NCBI RefSeq assembly: GCF_003289965.1
Contig: NZ_QMBQ01000009.1
Coordinates: 62,001 to 126,000 of the forward strand
Origin: Mesorhizobium atlanticum
GTDB taxonomy: Bacteria > Pseudomonadota > Alphaproteobacteria > Rhizobiales > Rhizobiaceae
Reading direction: 5' to 3'
DNA: 64,000 bases
The translations under genes and the position numbers were made by a program. How positions within the stretch are numbered: the first letter of the stretch is position 1; each line of letters begins with the position of its first letter. The notes below the pieces were generated by a model that had not been told where the DNA came from, searched no databases, and was given only the letters and a program-made list of their open reading frames with translations. Below, in pieces: positions 25,558-33,385 of the stretch.

Positions 25558-27132
25558 TCAGCTCCGCGCGAAAGCTTGATTTGATGGCCCGAAATTGAGA
25601 TCCAGCATCTGCCCGGGAATCCACGGCACGTCACGGCGCTTGCCGTAGAATTGACCCGAGGCATGCAGCACCACACACGGCGGATCGTCCCGGTCGATGA
25701 TCGTCAGCATGCGGCGAATGATCTTTCGGCGCTCTTCGACATCGACTACGTCCTGCAATCTGGCGCCGAGATGGAAATACTCCTCATTTGACCAGATTCC
25801 GACCTGCTTCGGCAGGGTCCCGTTCGGCCCGAATTCACGCCAAGCATGACCGAGGTGGTCGAGGAAGATCGCTGTCGATGAACTGTCGTAGATCGCGTTG
25901 ACGGGCTTGCGCTGGATTTGTGAGAAGTTCTCCATCATCTGGATCTCGACATTGAGGCCCGCCGTCCGCCACATCTCGACCATCGCCTGCGCGCCGGAGA
26001 CTTGGTTTGTGTAGTAGTTGTTGAGCAAACGGTATGTGATTGGTTCGCCTTTGTAGCCGGCATCCTTGATGAGTTGGCGCGCCAAGTCGGGATCGTAAGC
26101 AAGCGCCGGGAAGTCCTCGATATAACCCGAGCCGAAGCTCGATAACTGGAAGCCGTTCGGTACCGGTACTCGGTTCTCCCACAGGGCTTCGACGAAGAGC
26201 TTCCGATCGATCGCGACGCTGAGCGCGCGGCGGAGCCGGGGGTCTTTGAATATCGGGGCGGTTTGGTCGATAGCGAGGTACCGAACGTTTTGGACCGCAC
26301 CGCCGGCGATCTCGAGTTCAGGCCGCGCGGCGATGTCTCCGAACTGATCGGGCGGCACATCGGTTATGATGTCAAGCTCACCGGCGAGCAGGCCGTTCAC
26401 GCGTGCGGCAAGCTCAGGGATGATACGGTACTCGATGGCACCGAAGGGAGGTTTGCCTCCCCAATAAGCATCGTGCGGAGCGAGAACGATATTGACGTCC
26501 AGGTTCTGACTGACGAGCCGGTAGGGCCCGGTGCCGACCGGCGCAGCGCTCCACTTGTCCCAGGAGCCGGCGGCCTCGAACGCGCGCTTGCCGACAATCT
26601 CCGAAGCCCAGGCCGCCAGGCGTTGCTCGAGAAGGGCATCGTTGCCTTTGGCGCGGATCACTATGGTGTAAGGATCAACGACTTCAACACGCTCGACGCG
26701 ATCAAGTGTCTGCATGGCGATCGACCTGCCGGAGCGGCCCGGTCCTAGAAGATGATCGGGGCTGAAGGAGAAGGCGACATCGTGCGCCGTGAACGGACTG
26801 CCGTCATGAAAGGTTACCCCCTTACGCAACGAGAGGCGGAGCGCCCCACCGTCGAGCCGTTCCCAGCGCTCTGCAAGGGCTGGTTTGAGCGCCATGCCCT
26901 TGCCGTGGTCGAAGGCGATCAGGGTGTCGAAAATCTGTGGTACGACCCGCCGCGTAGCAGTGTGGTTGAAGAGCGCCGGCTCGACCGCCGGCGGAAAGCC
27001 CGACATGCCAATCGTGAGCCGAGGGTGCGTCCCAGCCTGGGCAGCCCAAGCCCTCGACGCCATCGCAGCAAGCAATCCGCTCGCCAAGGCGCCAGCGATT
27101 GTCTGCCGTCTTGTCATTTGAAGCTCAGCCAT
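25558..27132 (-). CDS. Extracellular solute-binding protein, family 5, Tat-exported
   Basis: 524 residues. Twin-Arg signal (TRRQTIAGALASGLLAAMAS, residues 7-31), then a full SBP_bac_5 domain with LAERWERLDGG...FHDGSPFTAHDVAF. This is the periplasmic receptor of the DppBCDF-type importer and the first gene of the operon SBP-deoR-ATPase-ATPase-permease-permease-phosphodiesterase. Family 5 proteins bind peptides but also opines such as agrocinopine. Tat export is a little unusual but known. Substrate not assignable from sequence. Confidence 0.85.
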   Translation of the reverse strand: MAELQMTRRQTIAGALASGLLAAMASRAWAAQAGTHPRLTIGMSGFPPAVEPALFNHTATRRVVPQIFDTLIAFDHGKGMALKPALAERWERLDGGALRLSLRKGVTFHDGSPFTAHDVAFSFSPDHLLGPGRSGRSIAMQTLDRVERVEVVDPYTIVIRAKGNDALLEQRLAAWASEIVGKRAFEAAGSWDKWSAAPVGTGPYRLVSQNLDVNIVLAPHDAYWGGKPPFGAIEYRIIPELAARVNGLLAGELDIITDVPPDQFGDIAARPELEIAGGAVQNVRYLAIDQTAPIFKDPRLRRALSVAIDRKLFVEALWENRVPVPNGFQLSSFGSGYIEDFPALAYDPDLARQLIKDAGYKGEPITYRLLNNYYTNQVSGAQAMVEMWRTAGLNVEIQMMENFSQIQRKPVNAIYDSSSTAIFLDHLGHAWREFGPNGTLPKQVGIWSNEEYFHLGARLQDVVDVEERRKIIRRMLTIIDRDDPPCVVLHASGQFYGKRRDVPWIPGQMLDLNFGPSNQAFARS

Positions 27133-27191
27133 CTCACTCCTCCAGTGGTTTGAAGGGAGACTTAGGTGGCGGACATGAAGCTAATGTGACT

Positions 27192-27227
27192 TTTTGTTGC
27201 GGTTTTGTGAATTTTTGACTGCTTTTG
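27192..27227 (-). promoter_or_regulatory. Four phased TTTTG repeats, candidate DeoR operator
   Basis: On the plus strand TTTTG ends at 27196, 27207, 27217 and 27227, giving spacings of 11, 10 and 10 bases (one helical turn). On the minus strand these are CAAAA repeats 60-95 bases upstream of the binding-protein ATG. DeoR-family repressors often bind such tandem half-sites. Confidence 0.5.
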
Positions 27228-27375
27228 ACCACCCTTGTCCGGTGCGACTGGCGCTTCCGCGTTGCCTTCGCTAAGGCTGAAGCCGATCCAGGACGTCCCG
27301 GCCGCTTCTTCGGGTATAGGTTGCCATGCAAAATGCATTCGTTTTGAATGCGACTGCCATAATCAGGAGAACGCG

Positions 27376-28173
27376 ATGACTGTCCCCATCAAACAGGCGG
27401 CAGAGCAGGAAAGATTTGGCGATTTTACGCACGTGTCACAGAATTATAGATACAGGCCTTATTACTCCTATCCTGTATTCGAATACATAGCCTCTCGCAT
27501 CCGGTTCGCTGCGTTGCCTCTCGTGGCGGCGGACATCGGCGCTGGAAGTGGCAAGCTGGTCGAGATGCTTGCTCGCATGGGCTTTTCCGGCTTTGCCGTC
27601 GAGCCGAACCGGGAAATGCTTAAACACGGTCGGGAAGAGTGTTCATATCTTCGGGGTTTTTCGTGGCTGGAGGCGACGGCTGAAAAAACAGGACTCGATG
27701 ATCGATCAGTCAGCTGGGTCTGCATGGGTTCCATGTTTCACTGGACGATCAGCGACGCCGCACTGGCTGAGTGCCATCGAATTCTTCGCCCAGGAGGATT
27801 TCTTTCGGTCGTCTATGACCTGACGGATATACGATGTGACCCGTTCCAGACAAAGGTGGAAAACCTGATACGGAAAAGGGCACCTGGCGTTAAGCGGGCA
27901 CGCGAGCCTATCGAAGCGATTATGCCGGAACTTGAGACAATCCTGAGCGAAGCGCCAGGCTTCAAAGAATGCGTTTTTGTCGAGGCTGCGCATGTCGAGC
28001 TGATGGACGTAGAGCGGTATATGCGGGTTTGGGATACCGCCCATGATCTCCGAGGGCAGCTATCAATGTCTGAATGGAATGGCTTGAAAGCTTCCATAGT
28101 AGACCTAGCGAGGAGGATGGACGAAATTCCGGCAAGATACCGAACCAGCGCCTGGACGGTTCAACGTGTCTAG
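27376..28173 (+). CDS. Class I SAM-dependent methyltransferase
   Basis: 265 residues from the ATG at 27376 (AGGAGAACGCG upstream; a longer in-frame ORF is not supported). SAM motif I is AADIGAGSGKLVEML (about 56-70), the acidic residue is in AVEPNREM, and motif post-I/II contains SVSWVCMGSMFHW. The N-terminus FTHVSQNYRYRPYYS resembles small-molecule methyltransferases of the UbiE/Tam group. It is divergent from the transport operon and convergent with the phosphonate operon, so it may methylate that pathway's product (inference). Confidence 0.78.
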   Translation: MTVPIKQAAEQERFGDFTHVSQNYRYRPYYSYPVFEYIASRIRFAALPLVAADIGAGSGKLVEMLARMGFSGFAVEPNREMLKHGREECSYLRGFSWLEATAEKTGLDDRSVSWVCMGSMFHWTISDAALAECHRILRPGGFLSVVYDLTDIRCDPFQTKVENLIRKRAPGVKRAREPIEAIMPELETILSEAPGFKECVFVEAAHVELMDVERYMRVWDTAHDLRGQLSMSEWNGLKASIVDLARRMDEIPARYRTSAWTVQRV

Positions 28174-28410
28174 GCTGTCGTTTTCGATCGGCGAACGAAG
28201 GCAACGGCTCCAACACGTTATCTGACGCCAGCCGCAGGCAGCTGATCATTCAGAACCAGCTTTTCACGCGGTCGGCTCCGAACGATCCGCAGTTGAAGGC
28301 GTTGCGGCACCTTTCCCAGGTCCGACCTTAGCTGGCAATCGGTCGACCCGTTTTGCGAAGCGGAAACGTTCATTTTTGGGCTCCTTCGTACAGCATCGGA
28401 TCTACTCAAA

Positions 28411-29010
28411 TCAACAATAACCAAGCAGAACTGCTGACGCGCCAAGGCTAAAAAGCACAATCATGGTATACATCACCTGATTTGGAGCAGGGATCCGGAT
28501 CGGAGCGACATGCAATGCGCCAAGGATCGAAAAACTGATGTTGGTGGTCGTGGCGAGATTGTCCCCGAGCTGACCTCTTCCAAGCAACAACACCGCCAGA
28601 AGCGGGACGTCGTATGACAATGGAATTCCCAAGAATTTTCCGTCCTTGGAAAGGCCGAAATTATTGAAATAGCTGAGGCGAATTACACCTCCCAATAGCA
28701 ATACGGCGCTAACGATAGCCGACATTAAAGAGGCCTTGCTAATCTGGCTGATACAGATCGCGGGAAAGACTGAACCGTAAATTATATCGGCAAATCCATC
28801 CAAGGACTTGCCCATCTTCGCCATTTCCGGAGGACGACTTCTTAGACGCGCGGCAACTATGCCGTCGAGGTGGTCGGCCAACATGGCCCACAGAGCAACA
28901 CCAACTGCCGGCGGTGTGTATCCGGACAAAGCCAAGTGTATTGCTATAGCTGAAAAAGCCACCCCCAGGGCAGTGATCGCGTTCGCGGGATCAACAAGAT
29001 AGCGCAACAT
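28411..29010 (-). CDS. CDP-alcohol phosphatidyltransferase
   Basis: 199 residues, about six membrane helices. A variant CDP-alcohol motif is seen at about residues 46-72: DHLDGIVAAR, eleven residues, GKSLDGFAD (canonical DG-x2-AR-x8-G-x3-D-x3-D). All Asp residues are kept but the spacing is longer. It should transfer a CMP-activated phospho or phosphono group to an alcohol. AGGAGCCAGCCC precedes the ATG. It follows the cytidylyltransferase by ten bases. The pairing suggests a CMP-phosphonate donor. Confidence 0.78.
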   Translation of the reverse strand: MLRYLVDPANAITALGVAFSAIAIHLALSGYTPPAVGVALWAMLADHLDGIVAARLRSRPPEMAKMGKSLDGFADIIYGSVFPAICISQISKASLMSAIVSAVLLLGGVIRLSYFNNFGLSKDGKFLGIPLSYDVPLLAVLLLGRGQLGDNLATTTNISFSILGALHVAPIRIPAPNQVMYTMIVLFSLGASAVLLGYC

Positions 29011-29020
29011 GGGCTGGCTC

Positions 29021-29818
29021 CTATTCCGCCGTGACGACAGACGCGGGCCTAGACGCGGTCGGACCGAAGATACTTTCGGCGATACACAAATCTTCCGTGC
29101 TGTCGATTTCGTATAACTTCAGATCGTCGCAACGCGCGGCCGCTAGTTGAAGGCCACCGGTGCCGATCAAGTGGCCAAAGAGCTCTTCGGTGTATGCGTT
29201 TGTTGCGCCGGAGCCGATTAGATCGTCGAGCGCCGGGATGATGATCGTCCGAAGTTCAGAGCCAGAGAACCGGATGAGGTTCATGGTCTTGAAGAGGACT
29301 GGACCGCCTGACACGAGGTTTGCCCCGGTCTGTTTCAAGAGGACCTCGGCTATGAGACCGCTGGGCGACAAAATGACCGCGGAGCCCTCCATGGAAGCGG
29401 TGAACGGCGCGACGGCCGCGACATTTGCAGCGGCTACCTCTATCAGACAGCGAAGCGTGTCCTCCTCGAAGAAGACGTCGCCTTCGAGAAGATAGCAGTC
29501 TCCGCAGCGGAGTGCGTCACGGGCGAGCCATAGCGAATAGGCACTGCCGGTGCGGTCGAAAACGGTTGACTCGACATACGTGATCTCGACGCCGTAGAGG
29601 CGGCTGCCGCATGCGTATTGAATAGCATCCTTGCGGTAGCCGACGACTATCGTGACTTCTTCCACGCCGATTGCTGCGAGGTTTCGCAGCGCATTGTGGA
29701 GGATCGATGTTCCGTTGACCTCGATCAGGGGCTTCGGCCGCAGATCGGTCAGCGGGCGCAGGCGTGAGCCCATGCCGGCGGCGAGAATGACGGCTTTCTT
29801 GGGCGCGGCGACAGGCAT
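29021..29818 (-). CDS. CTP-dependent nucleotidyltransferase (PntC/LicC-like cytidylyltransferase)
   Basis: 265 residues from the ATG at 29818 (AAAGGGGATCGAC upstream; an ATG at 29845 overlaps the aminotransferase stop). NTP-transferase fold: KAVILAAGMGSRLRPLT, then PKPLIEVNG (catalytic Lys) and LLEGDVFFE (metal Asp). The closest pattern is phosphocholine and 2-aminoethylphosphonate cytidylyltransferases. In a PEP-mutase operon it most likely makes CMP-phosphonate. It lies between aminotransferase and CDP-alcohol transferase. Confidence 0.8.
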   Translation of the reverse strand: MPVAAPKKAVILAAGMGSRLRPLTDLRPKPLIEVNGTSILHNALRNLAAIGVEEVTIVVGYRKDAIQYACGSRLYGVEITYVESTVFDRTGSAYSLWLARDALRCGDCYLLEGDVFFEEDTLRCLIEVAAANVAAVAPFTASMEGSAVILSPSGLIAEVLLKQTGANLVSGGPVLFKTMNLIRFSGSELRTIIIPALDDLIGSGATNAYTEELFGHLIGTGGLQLAAARCDDLKLYEIDSTEDLCIAESIFGPTASRPASVVTAE

Positions 29819-29841
29819 GTCGATCCCCTTTCTTCGTGGTG

Positions 29842-31026
29842 TCATTTCCAGCTGTTAAGGACATCAACCAGCCGGGTTAGCCCGGTTTCGAGTTTTTCGG
29901 GAGGAGTTCCATAGGACAGGCGCAGACCGAGAGGGTCGCCGAAGGCAGTGCCCGATACGGCTGCGACGCCGGCGTCGGCAAGGAGCGAGGTCACAACGTC
30001 ATCGGCGGTCGCCGGGCCATTCTTGAACGCCGGTCCCAACCCGGAAAGATCGAGATAGAAATATATGCCGCCCTGCGCCCGAGGCGCGGGGATCCGCCTC
30101 AGTGAGGAGAGGATGCTGAGACCGAGCTGTCTGGAACTTGCCAGCTGCAAGCCCAGCTTTTTCTCATGGCGACCGTCTCCCCGCTCAAGGTGAGCCAGCA
30201 CCGCATGTTGGGCAATCACATTGGGATTTGAGGTGGTATGGGACTGCAAGGCCCTGACGGCATCAACAACTTCCTTTGGAGCCGCCAGATAGCCGATCCG
30301 CCAGCCCGTCAGGGCCAGCGACTTGCTGAATCCGTTGACGATGATTGTTCGAGACCTGACTTCGGGCACAGCCGAGACGATCGGGTAATGGGCGTGCTGG
30401 CCGTAGACGAAGTTGGCATAGCATTCATCGAAAATAACCCACAGGTCGCGGTTGATCGCCAGCCGGGCGATCGCCGTCAGCGCATCAAAATCGTAGACCG
30501 CACCCGACGGGTTGGCGGGCGTATTGACGACGATCGCGCGGGTCTTTTCGGTCAATGCCGCAGCGATGTCCTGGATGCGCGGGACGTACGCGTTGGAACG
30601 CGTATCGACGAAAACCGGCTTGCCGCCTGCAATTACGACCTGGGCCGAGAACGTCGTCCAGTAGGGTGCCGGGATAATCACCTCATCACCTGGATTCAGC
30701 AGCACCATGGTCGCATTGAAGAGCGCTTGCTTGGCGCCTGTCGTTGCCGCGATCTCGTCGGCTTTCCAGGTTTGGCCCGTATCGAAGGAGACCTTGCGCG
30801 CCAGCGCCTCGCGCAATTCCATCATGCCGAGCGTATCGGTGTAACGATTGACGCCGTTGTTGATAGCATTGATCGCGCCTTCGCGAATGGTCGGGGCGAG
30901 CTCGCTCCAGATCTCGCCAGCGGTCAGATCGATCACCTCCTGGTGGCTGTGGGCTGCCTGTCTTGCGGCGGCCCGCGCCGCGGCGGTTCGAGATGAACCG
31001 AACGAGCTTGTGCGTCGAGCAAGCAT
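29842..31026 (-). CDS. Class I/II PLP aminotransferase (aspartate-aminotransferase-like)
   Basis: 394 residues, fold type I. Visible: YTDTLGMMELREALA, TGAKQALFNA, NTPANPSGAVYD, FDECYANFVY (PLP Asp and Tyr) and NGFSKSLALTGWRIGY with Lys235 as the Schiff-base residue. AAGGAGGCGCCG precedes the ATG. Next to PEP mutase, and with no phosphonopyruvate decarboxylase in the window, it could convert phosphonopyruvate to phosphonoalanine. That assignment is inference; it could instead act on phosphonoacetaldehyde if a decarboxylase is encoded elsewhere. Confidence 0.8.
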   Translation of the reverse strand: MLARRTSSFGSSRTAAARAAARQAAHSHQEVIDLTAGEIWSELAPTIREGAINAINNGVNRYTDTLGMMELREALARKVSFDTGQTWKADEIAATTGAKQALFNATMVLLNPGDEVIIPAPYWTTFSAQVVIAGGKPVFVDTRSNAYVPRIQDIAAALTEKTRAIVVNTPANPSGAVYDFDALTAIARLAINRDLWVIFDECYANFVYGQHAHYPIVSAVPEVRSRTIIVNGFSKSLALTGWRIGYLAAPKEVVDAVRALQSHTTSNPNVIAQHAVLAHLERGDGRHEKKLGLQLASSRQLGLSILSSLRRIPAPRAQGGIYFYLDLSGLGPAFKNGPATADDVVTSLLADAGVAAVSGTAFGDPLGLRLSYGTPPEKLETGLTRLVDVLNSWK

Positions 31027-31064
31027 CGGCGCCTCCTTGCCTTGATTTGGGAAGTCAGGCCCGT

Positions 31065-31994
31065 TTATCGGGCACCGCTCGGCAGATATTTTTGTTCGGC
31101 CGCGGAGAGCTCTTGATATTTGAGCAGATCAAACAGGTCTTCGAGTGTGGCAACATCGCGTTCGATCCCGGCGGTGCTCTCTTCGCGGATGATGCGGTCG
31201 CAAACCTGGCGCATGGCGGAGATCGCGGCACGCATATTATGGTTCGCCCAAATCACGGTTGAGATTTGTGCCGCTCGGTATTGCGCGACCGGTGCGCGGT
31301 AATATTTCGTCGGGACGATCACTACCGGGAGGCGGTTCCTCCAGGCGCGGCTAAAGGCGAGAATTTCCGCTGCGTCGGGTTTGCGCGAATGGATCAGGAT
31401 CGCGTCGGCACCGGCGTCAGCATAAGCATGGGCCCGCGTCAGCGCCTCATCCTGACCATGCCCCGCGATGAGGGCCTCGATCCGCGCGACCACAACGAAT
31501 TCCGGATCTGGCACGTGGTCCCGAATAGCGTGCAGACGGCCGCAGAACTCACCGATCTCAGCGAGTGGGTGCCGATCCCCGACAAAGGAGTTCTTTTTTG
31601 GGAAGCTCTTATCCTCGATGCAGACACCGGCCGCCCCGCGTTGGTGCAGCTTGCGCGCGAACAGACGCGCGTTGTTGAAATTCCCGAATCCGCTGTCGCC
31701 GTCGACAAGAACAGGTATTTGCGTGGCCTCAACGATCCTGTGCACAGCATCGACGATCTCAGTCCACGAGGCTTCGTTCGCATCGCGATAGCCCAGGCAG
31801 GACGAGATCGACAGTCCTGACGCCCACAGGCCTCGAAAGCCGGCGGCCTCCGCGACCGACGCCGACAGGGCGTCGTGAGCTTCCATAAGGAAGGCGATTT
31901 CATTCGAACATACCAGACTCCGCAACGTCGATGCGGCGGATGCTTGACGAGTTCCGTTGTTAGAGTTTGCGGTTATGGCCCCGCCTCCTACCAT
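31065..31994 (-). CDS. pepM: Phosphoenolpyruvate mutase (phosphonate biosynthesis)
   Basis: 309 residues, isocitrate lyase/PEP mutase superfamily. The diagnostic PEP mutase loop EDKSFPKKNS is at about residues 127-136, with LWASGLSISSCLGYRDANE (55-74) and LVDGDSGFG (97-104) forming the Mg/PEP site. It converts PEP to phosphonopyruvate, the first step of nearly all C-P bond biosynthesis. First gene of a four-gene minus-strand operon. The start is uncertain: GGTAGGAGGCGG lies just inside the ATG at 31994 and is well spaced for an ATA codon in frame at residue 7. Confidence 0.85.
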   Translation of the reverse strand: MVGGGAITANSNNGTRQASAASTLRSLVCSNEIAFLMEAHDALSASVAEAAGFRGLWASGLSISSCLGYRDANEASWTEIVDAVHRIVEATQIPVLVDGDSGFGNFNNARLFARKLHQRGAAGVCIEDKSFPKKNSFVGDRHPLAEIGEFCGRLHAIRDHVPDPEFVVVARIEALIAGHGQDEALTRAHAYADAGADAILIHSRKPDAAEILAFSRAWRNRLPVVIVPTKYYRAPVAQYRAAQISTVIWANHNMRAAISAMRQVCDRIIREESTAGIERDVATLEDLFDLLKYQELSAAEQKYLPSGAR

Positions 31995-32469
31995 AGTTAA
32001 TCACTGGTCGCGGTGCCGACCCGAGATCAAAGGGCGCCTGGCCGCCCAATATGTTTCATAATGCCGAGTCGGATGTCCACCGCATCGCATCAAACAAGTC
32101 GACAATCCATCTGCAGATTTCTACAGGATTCGACTAACAATATAAGCCTATTTCTTGTGAAATTTACGTTACATCATTATTTAACGATCACGGAGCTTCG
32201 AAACGATTATTGCACAATCGGCCAGAATCCCATTCCTGGCTGTCAAAACCCTTCACGATATTGGCTCTTTTGCTGTCACGCCGGAAAACGGCTGACTGCG
32301 GCCGTTGGGCCGTATCGCATGGCCGAGACGCGGCTGAGCCTGTCCAAGAAAAAGCCGGCTCGATTCCCGAGCGTTCGGTGAGCGCCGTCTGCGCGCAGGG
32401 CCGCTCAGTTCACGGGTTGACCGCCGCCATCTAAGGAGGTCACGCCGACGGGGAATGTAGATTCCTTGA
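31995..32469. other. Intergenic region between pepM and qseC module 2
   Basis: About 475 bases. An AT-rich part (32080-32230), unusual for this window, probably holds the pepM promoter. Repeat copy C occupies 32319-32372. No gene seen. Confidence 0.5.
32319..32372 (+). repeat. Dispersed repeat, copy C (core only)
   Basis: ATGGCCGAGAC, then CTGAGC, then GGCTCGATTCCCGAGC: the same 52-55 base core as at 8250-8301 and 15291-15345, with the dyad GCTCG-N5-CGAGC intact. It lies about 100 bases downstream of the second qseC gene. Confidence 0.55.
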
Positions 32470-32682
32470 TCACCGGAGCGGTTTGATCAATTCGCAAGGA
32501 TCAACATTAAGAGCTTTTGCGAGTCGACCCAGAACACTTACGCTCGCGGAGACGCGGCCGCGCTCGATTGAGCCCACATAACGCATGCTGAGCTCCGCGA
32601 GGGCCCCCAATTCCTCCTGCGTCAGGTCCTGATGATGGCGCACCCGACGCAGGTTGATCGCCATCACCTCTTTGAGGTCCAT
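32470..32682 (-). CDS. QseC-type XRE regulator, module 2
   Basis: 70 residues, again almost only an XRE HTH (LTQEELGALAELSMRYVGSI). It is clearly diverged from module 1 QseC yet has the same length and the same divergent placement beside a qseM gene. Starts at 32682 or, with an AAAGAGG site, at 32664. It should bind the two 14-bp palindromes in the gap. The remnant at 15112-15183 is closer to this protein than to its own neighbour. Confidence 0.75.
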   Translation of the reverse strand: MDLKEVMAINLRRVRHHQDLTQEELGALAELSMRYVGSIERGRVSASVSVLGRLAKALNVDPCELIKPLR

Positions 32683-32703
32683 GGCGAGATACGGACCAGA
32701 ACC

Positions 32704-32732
32704 GGAACTATCGTTCTAGGAACGATCGTTCC
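32704..32732. promoter_or_regulatory. Tandem operators for QseC module 2
   Basis: GGAACGATCGTTCC (32719-32732) is a perfect 14-bp palindrome; GGAACTATCGTTCT (32704-32717) is an imperfect copy, one base apart (15-bp centre spacing). They sit in the qseC-qseM gap, 22 bases upstream of the qseC ATG. Two adjacent sites of unequal quality are what a Cro/CI-like switch needs. Confidence 0.72.
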
Positions 32733-32808
32733 TATTCGTTATGGTGAGCCGCTCAAAACGCATCTGGGATCGTGGAAGACGCGCCCGAAAGCTGACTCGC
32801 AAAGCCAT

Positions 32809-33060
32809 ATGGACATCGAAATGCAAGATGAAGTTCCCTGGTCGGATAGCCTCACGGCTTACGACAAAGAGCATTTTACGACCTATATGCGGTTCCTGGA
32901 TGCCGCCGCCGACAGTGCCAGTTACGAGGAAATGGCGCAGCTGATCCTCGGCATCGATCCCAAACGCGAACCGGAACGGGCCCGCAATGCGGCCCGCAGC
33001 CATCTCGATCGGGCGAACTGGATGGTGACGACAGGCTACAGGGAATTGTTCGCCGGCTGA
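32809..33060 (+). CDS. qseM: QseM antiactivator (DUF2285 family), module 2
   Basis: 83 residues from the ATG at 32809; a second ATG at 32821 is possible. From PWSDSLTAYDKEHF to the end, only about six of 72 residues differ from module 1 QseM, mostly conservatively. Such close identity suggests selection to keep binding the same TraR/FseA targets, or a recent duplication. It lies 16-17 kb from module 1. Confidence 0.8.
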   Translation: MDIEMQDEVPWSDSLTAYDKEHFTTYMRFLDAAADSASYEEMAQLILGIDPKREPERARNAARSHLDRANWMVTTGYRELFAG

Positions 33061-33385
33061 CTGGCGTTTCGATAAGAAAAAGACGGCAGCCCGACATTGG
33101 GGCGGTGACAGTGGCGAGATGTGGATGGGGCGCTTCGCGCCATCCTAGGGGTGGGAGCATTTGCGCCAGCATACGGCGATGCGGCCTGAGGCAAGATCCG
33201 GCGTAGGTTCAGCCAACGCGACCCCGGGGCCACCGAGAATGTCACCCACGATCTCGAGAACGAAGGAGCTCCACCCGGATTCCCGGCGAATTGTCTGCCA
33301 GGGCTAGCAACTTGTTCGGGGAAGCTTCGCAGCGCACTTCGCAATCCATCCCGCCGTAAGAGCTCGAAATCCGCTGGCAGTTTTT
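33061..33385. other. Intergenic region, no gene seen
   Basis: 325 bases between qseM module 2 and the end of the UbiM-like gene (convergent). No gene or clear terminator recognised. Confidence 0.4.
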
